Shown here: piece by piece, positions 38,980 through 47,218 of the stretch
How positions within the stretch are numbered: position 1 is the stretch's first letter
Layout of the letters: each line of letters opens with the position of its first letter
Assembly: GCA_945904955.1 (NCBI GenBank)
Contig: CAMDPO010000002.1
Coordinates: forward strand, 62,001 to 126,000
Origin: Rhizobium sp. Q54
GTDB lineage: Bacteria; Pseudomonadota; Alphaproteobacteria; UBA2966; CAIVPW01
Direction of reading: 5' to 3'
Length of the DNA stretch: 64,000 bases
Notes under the pieces: generated by a model
The model's database searches: none
Told to the model about the DNA's origin: nothing
The model's input: the letters and a program-made list of their open reading frames with translations, nothing else
Position numbers and translations under genes: made by a program

Positions 38980-39972
38980 CTACATGAACAGGGTGCGGGC
39001 GTTGCCCATGCCGGCGTAGAGCGGTGCGACGTACTCGGCGTAGCCGTTGTAGAGCAGCGTCGGACGCAGGTTGCGGCTGCTGCCACCGAGCAGCCACTCC
39101 TCGGCCTGGCTCCAGCGCGGGTGGTCGACGGCCGGGTTGACGTTGGCCCAGAAGCCGTACTCGCGCGGCTGCAGGGTTTCCCAGAACGTGGTCGGACGCT
39201 GGTCCGTGAAGGTGACCTCGACGATCGACTTCACCGACTTGAAGCCGTACTTCCACGGCAGTGCCAAGCGCAGCGGCGCGCCGTGCTGCTTGGCGGCGGG
39301 CTTGCCGTAGACGCCGGTGACCATGAAGGCCAAGTCGTTGGTCGCTTCCTCGATGGTCATGCCCTCGGTGTACGGCCACGGATAGCCGGCGAAGAAGGAG
39401 CGCTGGGTCGGGAACATGTCCTTGTCCATCAGCGTCTTCATGACGACGTACTTGGCCGAGCCGAGCGGCTTGGCGTAGTCGACCAGCGCCTTCAGCGGGA
39501 AGCCGGTCCACGGCACGGTCATCGCCCAGCGTTCCACGCAGCGGTGACGGTAGACGCGCTCCTCGATGGGCATGGCGGCGAGCAACGTGTCGATGGCGAC
39601 CTTGCTTGGCTTCTCGACCATGCCGCCGATGGCGACTTCCCACGGGCGCACCACCAGCTTGGCGGCGCGGTCGGTGATCTCGCCGGCTTGCGGCAGGAAC
39701 TCATAGAAGTTGTTCCAGGTGCCGGCCGCCTTCTCGTCGGTGATCGGACGGTCGACCTTGTAGGTCTCGTTGCGCTTGGCCGGGTAGAGCTTGAGGGACG
39801 GGTCGGGCGGATCGGCGGCGAAGACGTCCTCGGTCAGGAACGGCACGGAGCCGGCGGCGAGGATGGGACCGGCGGCGAGGCCCTTCATGAGCTCGCGGCG
39901 GTTGAGGAACATCGACTCCGGTGTGGCCGCCGACTCGGGCAGCTCCCAGCCGCGGGGATTCTTGATCAGCAT
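38980..39972 (-). CDS. msrP: Protein-methionine-sulfoxide reductase catalytic subunit MsrP (YedY)
   Basis: A 330-residue molybdoenzyme of the sulfite-oxidase fold. The Tat signal NRRELMKGLAAG near residue 24 predicts folded export with the molybdopterin cofactor. VYRHRCVERWAMTVPWTG contains the Mo-ligating Cys. GAPLRLALPWKYGFKSVKSI is another signature. MsrP repairs methionine sulfoxide in periplasmic proteins, taking electrons from the haem membrane protein MsrQ. No msrQ is visible here; an unrelated small membrane protein follows. AGGAG lies upstream of the ATG. Confidence 0.93.
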   Translation of the reverse strand: MLIKNPRGWELPESAATPESMFLNRRELMKGLAAGPILAAGSVPFLTEDVFAADPPDPSLKLYPAKRNETYKVDRPITDEKAAGTWNNFYEFLPQAGEITDRAAKLVVRPWEVAIGGMVEKPSKVAIDTLLAAMPIEERVYRHRCVERWAMTVPWTGFPLKALVDYAKPLGSAKYVVMKTLMDKDMFPTQRSFFAGYPWPYTEGMTIEEATNDLAFMVTGVYGKPAAKQHGAPLRLALPWKYGFKSVKSIVEVTFTDQRPTTFWETLQPREYGFWANVNPAVDHPRWSQAEEWLLGGSSRNLRPTLLYNGYAEYVAPLYAGMGNARTLFM

Positions 39973-40059
39973 CGGTCGTGCTCCTCGGATTTGCTTGGGC
40001 GCAGTCTACCCGTCAAAGGCGGGCCTCTGGAATGTAGTCCGCGAAACCCTGGCGACCGC

Positions 40060-41040
40060 TCACACCCCTGTGAGTCGGCGCAGAACCTCGGCCTCGCGGG
40101 TGCGCGCCATGCCGGTGGTGCCCTGGGACGAGGCCAGCGCGTCGGTGATGGAGTCGCCGAGCGGGCGCAGCAGCAGCCCCGCCGCCCGCGCTTTCGCAGA
40201 AGAGACGGTGTAGAAGCCGACGCTCTCCGGGCCGGCGGGCACCCACAGCGGCAGATCAGCGCCGGTCACGCCCTCGCCTCGCAGCAGCATCTCCGGAGCC
40301 CACACGAGGTTGGCGGCGGTCTTGGTGATGCGCTGGCATTCCTCGAGGAAGGTGCCCCAGGTGAGGGGCTGGTGCGGGCCGGTGGCGTTGTAGAGGCCGG
40401 CGTCGGCGACCTCGATGCGGGCGATCATCCAGGCGGCAAGGTCGCGTGCGTCGATGACCTGCAGGGGATGCGACGGCTCGCCCGGAGCCAACACGTCACC
40501 GCCGTCGGCTGTGCGGCGCGGCCAGTAGGCGAAGCGGCCGGTGTAGTCGTAGGGGCCGACGATGATGCCGGGACGCACGACCAAGAGGCGGCCGGGGAAG
40601 TGATTCGCCGCGGCGCGTTCGCAACGCGCCTTCAGGGCGCCGTAGGTCTCGGCGTTGATGACGTCGGGCAATGGCTCGGCGATGACGGCGCGCGGGGCGT
40701 TCTCGGTCATGCCGATGGTGGCGAAGCTTTTGTAGACGCTGACGCTGGAGACGAACGTGTAGTGCGCGACGTGGTCGGCGAGCGCGCGCGCCGAGCGTTC
40801 GACGACGCGCGGCAGGTAGGCGCTGGTGTCCACCACCGCGTCCCAGGTGCGGTTGGCGAGTGGGGCGAGGTCGGAGTCACGCTCGCCGAGAATCCTCTCG
40901 ACGTCGGGGAAGACGTGTTTGTTCGTCTTGCCGCGATGGAAGATGGTGACTTCGTGGCCGCGCGCACGCGCCGCCTCGACGATGTGGCGGCCGACGAAGG
41001 CGGTGCCACCGAGAATCAGTAGCTTCAAGCGTTCACTCAC
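40060..41040 (-). CDS. NAD-dependent epimerase/dehydratase-family protein
   Basis: A 326-residue Rossmann-fold protein. The NAD-binding motif LLILGGTAFVGRHIVEAA is at the N-terminus and VSSVSVYKS in the catalytic region. The usual YxxxK becomes AETYGALKARCE. LVVRPGIIVGPYDYTGRF matches extended short-chain dehydrogenases. Substrate unknown: nucleotide-sugar epimerase or reductase-like. It stands alone between msrP and the EF-G-like gene. Confidence 0.88.
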   Translation of the reverse strand: MSERLKLLILGGTAFVGRHIVEAARARGHEVTIFHRGKTNKHVFPDVERILGERDSDLAPLANRTWDAVVDTSAYLPRVVERSARALADHVAHYTFVSSVSVYKSFATIGMTENAPRAVIAEPLPDVINAETYGALKARCERAAANHFPGRLLVVRPGIIVGPYDYTGRFAYWPRRTADGGDVLAPGEPSHPLQVIDARDLAAWMIARIEVADAGLYNATGPHQPLTWGTFLEECQRITKTAANLVWAPEMLLRGEGVTGADLPLWVPAGPESVGFYTVSSAKARAAGLLLRPLGDSITDALASSQGTTGMARTREAEVLRRLTGV

Positions 41041-41074
41041 ACGATGAGCGACGCGAAGCGTCGCGAGTCTTAGG

Positions 41075-41115
41075 CCCTCACCCTACCCTCTCCCGCAAGT
41101 AACGGGAGAGGGGCA
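41075..41115. repeat. Short CCCTCACCC-type intergenic hairpin
   Basis: CCCTCACCCTACCCTCTCCC is followed by a short spacer and GGGAGAGGGG. It shares its left half with the repeat at 18943-19055, and both are next to a CGCGAAGCG palindrome. It lies between the EF-G-like gene and the epimerase. Confidence 0.7.
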
Positions 41116-41123
41116 AATAAGCG

Positions 41124-43181
41124 TCAGGCTTTGGCGTGTTCCTTGGCGTCGGTGGCGCGGGCGGCGATGACTTCGTCGGCGAGGCGGCCGATCAGTTCCT
41201 GGAGGTGGTCGAACTTGCTCGTGAAGGTTCCCACGCCGGAGGTCAGCGAGCGCAGCTCGATGATGAGGTCGCGGGTTTCCACTTGGGGAAGGTGCGCGGT
41301 GACGACGTCCCAGCCGGGCCAGCCGGGGCGGGCGTCGAAGCCGAGGATTTGGCCGCGACGGCCGCTGACCAGCGCGTTCACTTTGGACGTGTAGCTCGAG
41401 GGCACGGCGATATCGACTTGGACGATCGGCTCCAGCAGCACGGGCTCGCACTTGGGCGTACCTTCCTGCATGGCCATGCGGCCGACGGTCTTGAAGGACA
41501 TCTCGGACGAGTCCACGTCGTGGTACTTGCCGTCGATCAGCTTCACCGCAACGTCCACCAGCGGGAAGCCGAGCGGGCCGCGCTTCAAGTATTCGGCGAC
41601 GCCCTCCTCCACCGCCGGGATGAAGTTCTTCGGCACGACGCCGCCGACGATGCCGTTCTCGAACTTGAAGCCGGAGCCGCGCGGCAGCGGCTTGATCTCC
41701 AGCGTCACGTCGCCGAACTGACCGTGACCGCCGGATTGGCGCTTGAAGCGGGCGGGCTGGGTGACCGGCTTGCGGATGGCTTCCTTGTAGGGGACGTGCG
41801 GGCGGCTGGTGACGACGGAGAGACCGAACTTGCTCTTGAGGCGATCGGCGGAGACGCGCAGGTGCATCTCGCCGTTGCCGGCCAGGATCCATTCGTGGGT
41901 GTCGTCGTCGTGGTAGAAGCGCAAGCTGCGGTCTTCCTCCAAGAGCTTGTGCATTGCGGAGGAAATCTTCACCTCGTCGTTGCGATCGGCGGCGGCCATG
42001 GCGAGGGCGTACACCGGCTGGTGGACTTTTGGTTTGGGTAGGGCGGGCTTGGACGTTTCGTCGCCCTTGCCGGACGACAGCGTGTCGCCGGTGAACGCCT
42101 TTTCCAGGCGGCCGAGGCCGACGACCTCGCCGGGGCCGGCTTGCTCCAGCTTCTCGGTGGTCTGGCCCAGCAGGCGGAACAGGCCCGAGACGCGCTCGCC
42201 GTTCAACGTCATGCCGTCCTTCAACGTGCCGCGCCAGACGCGCGCCACCGACAGCTTGCCGCCGCGCGTCGTGTGGTAGGTCTTCAGCACTTGGGCGAGC
42301 GGCTCGCCGAGCTCGTCGATGCCGCGATGCTTGGCGGCGCGGGCGGCGCCCGGCGTCTCGTGGCGCAGCGCCTTCAAGAGGCGATGCACACCGCCCATGC
42401 GATCAGCGGCGCCGAGGAACACGGGCGCAATGAGGTCCTCGGATAGGTCCTTGGACAGCTGCGCCATCACCGTGTCCTTCTCGGGCGTGCGGTCCTCGAG
42501 CAGCTGCTCCATCAGCTTGTCGTCGAAGTCGGCGAGCTTCTCCAGCATGCGCGCGCGCTCGGCCTTCTCGTGGTCGGCCTCGCCGGCGGGGATGTCGATG
42601 CGCTCGGACTCGTGGCCGGGCTTGTAGATGTAGCCGCGCTCCTGGGCGAGATCGATATAGCCGATCGGATGCTCGCTGCCGTTTATGAGCGGGATCTGGC
42701 GCAGCACGAGGGGCTTGGTGGAAACGGCCTGGAGCGCGTCGAACAGGTCCGTGATGGAGCCCGACGCGCGGTCGATCTTGTTGACGAAGACGTAGCGCGG
42801 CAGGTCGAGCTCATCGAGCAACTTGAACAGCGGCACCAGGGCCGCGGCCTTCAATGGGTCGGCTTCGCACACCACGACCGCGGCGTCGGCGCCGGTGAGC
42901 GCGTCGGCGGTCTCCTGCGCGAACTCGATCGAGCCGGGCGTGTCGAGGAAGGTGAAGGTCTCGCCCATGAAGGTGGTGGTGGCGACGTTGAGCTCGACGC
43001 TCATGCCGCGCGCGCGGGCTTCGGCCGAGGAGTCGCCGACGGTGTTCTTGTCACCGACCTTGCCGAGCCGGGTGATGCGGTTGGTGGCGAACAGGATGTT
43101 CTCGAGAAGAGTGGTCTTGCCTGAGAGATACGGGCCCACCAACGCAATGGTGCGGGGGCCCATGGGTGTGCGTGCCGGCAT
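41124..43181 (-). CDS. Elongation factor G-like protein (EF-G2 type)
   Basis: A 685-residue translational GTPase. G1 is GPYLSGKTT, G3 FLDTPG, G4 NKID. Domain II, the EF-G domain IV-like segment (KRQSGGHGQFGDVTLEI) and domain V follow. This clade is shorter and more divergent than canonical EF-G, with KYHDVDSSEMSFK in domain IV. EF-G paralogs of this kind occur in alphaproteobacteria with unclear or specialised function. The start at ATG 43181 has GGAGGAGG upstream. Confidence 0.9.
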   Translation of the reverse strand: MPARTPMGPRTIALVGPYLSGKTTLLENILFATNRITRLGKVGDKNTVGDSSAEARARGMSVELNVATTTFMGETFTFLDTPGSIEFAQETADALTGADAAVVVCEADPLKAAALVPLFKLLDELDLPRYVFVNKIDRASGSITDLFDALQAVSTKPLVLRQIPLINGSEHPIGYIDLAQERGYIYKPGHESERIDIPAGEADHEKAERARMLEKLADFDDKLMEQLLEDRTPEKDTVMAQLSKDLSEDLIAPVFLGAADRMGGVHRLLKALRHETPGAARAAKHRGIDELGEPLAQVLKTYHTTRGGKLSVARVWRGTLKDGMTLNGERVSGLFRLLGQTTEKLEQAGPGEVVGLGRLEKAFTGDTLSSGKGDETSKPALPKPKVHQPVYALAMAAADRNDEVKISSAMHKLLEEDRSLRFYHDDDTHEWILAGNGEMHLRVSADRLKSKFGLSVVTSRPHVPYKEAIRKPVTQPARFKRQSGGHGQFGDVTLEIKPLPRGSGFKFENGIVGGVVPKNFIPAVEEGVAEYLKRGPLGFPLVDVAVKLIDGKYHDVDSSEMSFKTVGRMAMQEGTPKCEPVLLEPIVQVDIAVPSSYTSKVNALVSGRRGQILGFDARPGWPGWDVVTAHLPQVETRDLIIELRSLTSGVGTFTSKFDHLQELIGRLADEVIAARATDAKEHAKA

Positions 43182-43704
43182 CGGATCCTCCTCCGATTGA
43201 CGGCGCGTCTCGCCAGCTCGCTGGTGCGTGCGCTTTGCGTGCTTGCGCACGGGGCGTGCAATGGCACGAAACGCGCCATACCCACCGCTCAGGTCGCGGC
43301 CTTGCCAGAGCCGCGAACGCGGCAGGCTACTGCGCGACCATCGTTCCAAGCGGCACCCGTGCTGGCAAGGGGGTGTCGGCCGGATTGCGCCGCGCATGCA
43401 GGGCAGCGCGAACGCGGACGGCGCGCCGACAATACGGGCGATTTACGGTCATACAGGGGTCGTGGGTGGCGCCGCGGGGCGCGGGGCCGCCCGCGCAAAG
43501 AACGCGGGATTACGCGGCGCAGGGACGGACTGCGGCCGGCGCAAGCGCACGAGGGCGCGGGGCGGCGCGAGGCAGACGGAGTGCGGCTCAGGGTTGGCAT
43601 CGCGTCCGAACAATACACTTTGTACGCCTAAAAGTCAATACGTTTCGTATGACAACCCACGGTCGAGTTCTTGTTATGTTCCCTGGGCCGAGTCACCGTA
43701 GGCC
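43182..43704. other. Intergenic stretch with an AT-rich promoter-like region
   Basis: 523 bp without a credible gene. GC-rich low-complexity DNA fills most of it. The last 100 bp before the zinc-ribbon gene are AT-richer and contain the palindrome ATACG-TTT-CGTAT (43638-43650), which could be an operator. GGAGGAGG at its left end is the ribosome-binding site of the EF-G-like gene. Confidence 0.5.
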
Positions 43705-43950
43705 ATGGCCCGCGACGCACCCCACCTCGCCCCTCTGTACGACTTCCGTGTCGAAGACCTGTGCCAGTGGCACATCGTCGAAGCGATCTGCTTCCGCTGC
43801 CGGCGCACGGCCGAGGTGCGCCACGACGCGATCACCCGCGGCGTGCGCGGCACCGAGCGCCTCACCAACCTGTTCCGCAAGCTCAAGTGCACGAACTGCG
43901 GCAACCGGGAGGACAACCGGTTGGCGGTAAGGTTGATGAGTAGGAATTGA
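43705..43950 (+). CDS. Small zinc-ribbon-like protein, 81 residues
   Basis: An 81-residue protein with two CxxC pairs: CFRC at about residue 29 and CTNC at about 62. The spacing of about 30 residues fits a zinc ribbon. ARG- and Leu-rich helices lie between them. No DNA-binding or enzymatic family is recognised. The stop codon is immediately followed by the tRNA-like sequence at 43951. Confidence 0.65.
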   Translation: MARDAPHLAPLYDFRVEDLCQWHIVEAICFRCRRTAEVRHDAITRGVRGTERLTNLFRKLKCTNCGNREDNRLAVRLMSRN

Positions 43951-43978
43951 CGCAGGTCCAAATTCGGTCCCGCAACCA
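43951..43978 (+). other. Degenerate copy of a tRNA-fMet 3' end, possible attachment-site remnant
   Basis: CGCAGGTCCAAATTCGGTCC, followed by CGCAACCA, matches the 3' end of alphaproteobacterial initiator tRNA (CGCAGGTTCAAATCCTG..., ending CCCGCAACCA) except for about five changes and one missing base. The first 9 and last 10 positions match exactly, and the T stem no longer pairs. The rest of the tRNA is absent. Integrative elements commonly leave such 3' tRNA segments at their ends. It sits at the left edge of the accessory stretch. Confidence 0.5.
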
Positions 43979-44240
43979 ATGCCCGCCAACGCTTTGGGCT
44001 GGCGGTGCTTTTCGTCCTACGCATAGGTATATGGTTGCAGGCCCTAGTGTACGATAGGGTGCGGCACACAATATCTGGTGTGTGCGGCCCTCCGTGCCTG
44101 AACCAAGCACCGCACTGCCTGATTTCGACTCGCTCCCGCCGAATGAGAAGCGTCGATCACAATCGGGAAACTGCGTTGAGACACGCTGAAGACTCGGGGC
44201 CCGTCTCCTCGTTGGGACCGCGCGAAGCGGCGCCCTAGTC
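43979..44240. other. Intergenic stretch with hairpin
   Basis: Contains the hairpin CCGCCA (43983-43988)/TGGCGG (44000-44005) followed by TGCTTTTC, a plausible terminator of the zinc-ribbon gene. The rest, including an AT-richer segment at 44015-44085, has no gene but may hold the promoter of the pentapeptide-repeat gene. Confidence 0.5.
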
Positions 44241-45518
44241 ATGCCCTGCTCGTTCAAGCTCAAGCGCCCCTGGCCCTACGAGCATCTCGGAGAAGGTTGT
44301 CAGTTCGGCGACATCGAACTCGAAACGTGGGAAGGCCGACAGTGGTGCAGCTTTCACCTTCCGCTAGTGGCGCAGCGCCAATCGATTGGCGATGCGGACG
44401 GCGACGCCGAGCTTCGGCAAGGAAGGCGCGACGGGCTACACAACTGGATTTCACGCCAACGAGAGGTTACGGGACGAACAATTGACCTATCCGGCGTTCA
44501 GGTCTTCGACGACATAGACCTTAGCGGAATCAATCCCTTTGAACCTCTATGTGCGGCGGGGGCTCATTTCGGTGAACGCGTGAAGTTCGACGGAGTCGCG
44601 TTCGGATCCAGTACATCCTTCGTTGCGGCGGAGTTCGACAACGGTTGCACTTTCAAGCATTGCCGCTTCGGCGTGGAATCGAAGTTCGATCGCGCTGTCT
44701 TTCACGCGCCAGATTTCTATGGTGCGATATTCAACGATAGCGTCGTTCTCCGCGACGCAACCTTCGTTTCCGCAGATTTTACAAGCGCGCAGTTCGGCGA
44801 CTGGTGCGAATTCGCGGGGTCGAGATTCTCGACATACGTGGGTTTTCGTGGCGCTGCCTTCGCGGCAGTCCATTTCGACGCCGTTCAATTCGAGGGGCTC
44901 GCCGATTTCACGAACGCGCACTTCGATAGCACCGCGAATTTTCGCGCGGCGGTCTTCGGGGCGGCGCCCTCATTTCATGGCTGCAAGCTTCACGCGGACA
45001 TTACATTTCCGGACGAGCGAGGGTTTCCGGACACCAGGGGCACCAACGCAGCGGGCGCTTACCGTGTGCTGAAGAAGGGTATGGAGGAGCTGCGGGCGCA
45101 TGAAGAGCAAGCTCTGTTCCATGCCCTCGAACAGCGTAGCCGGCGCCACCAACGCCCCTGGTACGATATTTCGCGCGTTGTTTCGGCCGCTTACGACAAG
45201 GCAGGGCGCTACGGACAGAGTTTCGTCCTACCGCTAGCTTGGATCGGTGCGACGTTTGCGTCGTTCTCTTGGCTGTTGGTTGTGCGGACGGAAGTTGAGA
45301 GCAAGGCCTCGTTGCCGAGCGCGCCAGAAGTAGCCGAAGCACTGTTGATTGTGCTCCGTCAGACATTTCGGCCCTTCGAAATACTGGGTCGAACGACCGT
45401 GGCCTCTGACGCTTACCCGTTCTGGCTGCAGTTGGTCGGTGTCACCTATAGCCTCGCGATTCTGAGCCTTTTTGCGTTGTTCCTCGTCGCCCTTCGACGC
45501 CGCTTCAAGCTCGACTAG
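44241..45518 (+). CDS. Pentapeptide-repeat-like membrane protein
   Basis: A 425-residue protein. Residues about 80-270 are a run of imperfect five-residue repeats of the A(D/N)LXX type in variant form (FDGVAF, FVAAEF, FKHCRF, FDRAVF, FYGAIF, FTSAQF, FRGAAF, FDAVQF), predicted to fold as a right-handed quadrilateral beta helix. A helical segment follows (about 285-330), then two transmembrane helices (FVLPLAWIGATFASFSWLL and VGVTYSLAILSLFALFLVAL). The function is unknown. GC content and codon use appear lower than in neighbours, suggesting transfer. No ribosome-binding site is obvious. Confidence 0.75.
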   Translation: MPCSFKLKRPWPYEHLGEGCQFGDIELETWEGRQWCSFHLPLVAQRQSIGDADGDAELRQGRRDGLHNWISRQREVTGRTIDLSGVQVFDDIDLSGINPFEPLCAAGAHFGERVKFDGVAFGSSTSFVAAEFDNGCTFKHCRFGVESKFDRAVFHAPDFYGAIFNDSVVLRDATFVSADFTSAQFGDWCEFAGSRFSTYVGFRGAAFAAVHFDAVQFEGLADFTNAHFDSTANFRAAVFGAAPSFHGCKLHADITFPDERGFPDTRGTNAAGAYRVLKKGMEELRAHEEQALFHALEQRSRRHQRPWYDISRVVSAAYDKAGRYGQSFVLPLAWIGATFASFSWLLVVRTEVESKASLPSAPEVAEALLIVLRQTFRPFEILGRTTVASDAYPFWLQLVGVTYSLAILSLFALFLVALRRRFKLD

Positions 45519-45830
45519 GCCCGATCGCAGCAGGCGTTGTGGCGGACCTGCCTAGGCCTGTAACCAGACCCGAGCCGAACCGACGACTGCGCCTGCACCG
45601 TGTCCGGCCGGGCCGCGGAGCCCACGCTGCGGCGCAATGTGATTCTCGCCAAACAAGTTTTGGGATAGTAGACCGTCGTTGTGGAGTGGCGCCGCCACAA
45701 GCGGCGGCGTGCTCCACTGCGTATTTCCACATCGTCCCCTGCTGAAGCTGGAAAGCACGCGAGGGATGGACAACTCTCATCGAGTACAGCGCGCCAATCC
45801 GAACCTCCGACAGAACGAGGACGTAACATC
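45519..45830. other. Intergenic stretch with a strong hairpin
   Basis: About 310 bp without a credible gene. GTGGAG (45681-45686) and CTCCAC (45712-45717) enclose a second stem CGCCGCC (45690-45696)/GGCGGCG (45703-45709), forming a strong two-part hairpin about 110 bp before the MFS remnant. No terminator U-tract follows. Confidence 0.5.
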
Positions 45831-46040
45831 GTGACTCAGGAAACCACTTTGGATTCAGCGCCAGAGGCAGTCGCGGAGCAACTGAGTCCGGCGCACAAGA
45901 GCCTCGTCATCAACGTGCTGTTGGTCTCGACGTTCGTCGTGATGCTCAATGAGACGGCGATGGTCGTCGCCATTCCAAGTCTGATGACGGCGCTCGGCGT
46001 CGATGCAAACGCGGCGCAGTGGCTCACGGCCGCGTTTCTC
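45831..46040 (+). pseudogene. Truncated MFS (DHA2-type) transporter
   Basis: From GTG 45831 (GAGG 10 nt upstream) the product begins with an N-terminal extension and then one transmembrane helix (VINVLLVSTFVVMLNETAM), followed by VVAIPSLMTALGVDANAAQWLTAAFL, the start of a DHA2-type multidrug transporter. After that residue the frame runs into antisense sequence of the redoxin gene. The remaining about 12 helices are absent, so a deletion joined the transporter's 5' end to the redoxin's 3' end near 46040. Confidence 0.8.
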
Positions 46041-46578
46041 ACGCGCCCCCATCTGCTGGCAGCGGACGGACGTCTTCGTCACAATCCGAGGCGGCGCTCT
46101 TGGAGTGGCCCGGCTCGCTGACAAGCGACTGTATCGCCGCGCCGAGGCGCAGATCGTCAAGATGGCCAAATTTCTGCAGGCAAAGCCTGCCCGCCCGATC
46201 GATCAGAATAGTCGTCGGCGTGCCCTGCATCTGATAGGCGCGCATGGTTTGCGGAACGCCCTGGTCCGACTGTGCGTCGATGCCGACCGGGAAATCGATC
46301 CGGTACTCGTGCAGAAAGGCAGCAAGCGCCTGGGGGGTGCCTTGCGCTTCATGATGCTCGAACACGGTGTGCAGGCCAACGACGGCGAGGTCTTCCGGAG
46401 AGAAAGCGGCGCGTGCGCGTTGCGCCTGCGGCAGGCCGTGGCTGACGCAGCCCGGGCACAGCATCTGGAAGGCGACCGCTAAGACCGTCCTCCCACGCAA
46501 GCTTTCCAGCGACGGCGGTGACGGCGTGTTCAGCCAATGCGCCATGCGCCACTCTGGCGCCGGACGAAATGCGGCCAT
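46039..46578 (-). CDS. Thioredoxin-fold redoxin (AhpC/TSA-like)
   Basis: A 179-residue thioredoxin-like protein. AVAFQMLCPGCVSHGLPQA holds a CxxC redox motif (Cys-Pro-Gly-Cys). DLAVVGLHTVFEHHEAQ and QGTPTTILIDRAG, with cis-Pro in GTPT, complete the fold. It may reduce peroxides or disulfides. The C-terminal 15 residues (from SDCDEDV) run into the MFS breakpoint, so the native end may have changed. The start ATG overlaps the stop of protoglobin (ATGA). Confidence 0.85.
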   Translation of the reverse strand: MAAFRPAPEWRMAHWLNTPSPPSLESLRGRTVLAVAFQMLCPGCVSHGLPQAQRARAAFSPEDLAVVGLHTVFEHHEAQGTPQALAAFLHEYRIDFPVGIDAQSDQGVPQTMRAYQMQGTPTTILIDRAGRLCLQKFGHLDDLRLGAAIQSLVSEPGHSKSAASDCDEDVRPLPADGGA

Positions 46579-47165
46579 CAGAAGTCCCCGTCTTTGGCGT
46601 AGGGTCGCGCCCAGAGAATCGCTTGCAGCCAGACGGACTTCGTCCAGGCGGCGTGCATGGCCTCCACATCGCCCGCGTTGGCGCCCGACTTGGCGAGGAA
46701 CGGCTTCATCGTTACGGAGATCGGGATAGCGAGCGCCAAGAGTTGGCTCATCGGGATGTGCGCTGCGGCGATGACCCTATCGGTCTTGTTCTTGCCGATT
46801 CGGTGATGCCGCTTGCCGATCTCTTCCTGATAGGCGAGCCAGGCGCCGTCGTAATTTGCGCGGCAGGTATCGAGGATCCACTGGCCGAAGCGCTTGCGAA
46901 CGCCGTCGAGATATGGGCCCACCGGCGTGCCGGTCTTGGGATCGGAGAAGTAGCGGAGCAGATGCGGATTGCCGCCAACAAAGCCGTACCAGACATCCAA
47001 GATCGCCTCGACCTGTGGCGTCAGCAGATCATGGGCCCGTTTCAGGGACGCCACGTCGCTCGGCCCGAACAGAAGCGAGGCCTTGAGCTCCTCGAATTGC
47101 GCCGCCGAAACTGGCGAGGCGGGCAGTGTGGGATCGCCGAGGCGATAGCCGGGAATAGAGGTCAC
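46578..47165 (-). CDS. Protoglobin
   Basis: A 195-residue single-domain haem protein of the protoglobin family. It begins VTSIPGYRLGDPT; the core includes LLTPQVEAILDVWYGFVGGNPHLL and the His-containing EEIGKRHHRIGKNKTDR region, where the proximal haem His is expected. C-terminal helices follow. Protoglobins bind O2, CO and NO and act as sensors or detoxifiers. GTG 47165 is chosen because GAGGAG lies upstream and homology begins there. It is divergent from the MarR gene, with an operator between. Confidence 0.9.
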   Translation of the reverse strand: MTSIPGYRLGDPTLPASPVSAAQFEELKASLLFGPSDVASLKRAHDLLTPQVEAILDVWYGFVGGNPHLLRYFSDPKTGTPVGPYLDGVRKRFGQWILDTCRANYDGAWLAYQEEIGKRHHRIGKNKTDRVIAAAHIPMSQLLALAIPISVTMKPFLAKSGANAGDVEAMHAAWTKSVWLQAILWARPYAKDGDF

Positions 47166-47200
47166 GATGGTCTCCTCGCGAAACCTGTGAAAGCGCGATA

Positions 47201-47215
47201 ATATCGACTCGATAT
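47201..47215. promoter_or_regulatory. Palindromic operator between protoglobin and MarR genes
   Basis: ATATCGA-C-TCGATAT is a perfect 15-bp palindrome in the 53-bp space between the divergent genes, ending 3 bp before the ATG of the MarR gene. It fits a MarR-family operator controlling both directions. Binding is inferred. Confidence 0.8.
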
Positions 47216-47218
47216 CAA

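Noticed and set aside
38582-39643. 353-codon minus-strand frame overlapping msrP
   Set aside because: Only its last 126 codons are protein-like; the upstream part is a shadow of msrP. The gene is started at 38962.
43883-44263. Minus-strand frame with an IWTCVNS-like motif
   Set aside because: This motif is typical of tRNA antisense translation and arises from the tRNA-fMet 3' remnant at 43951-43978.
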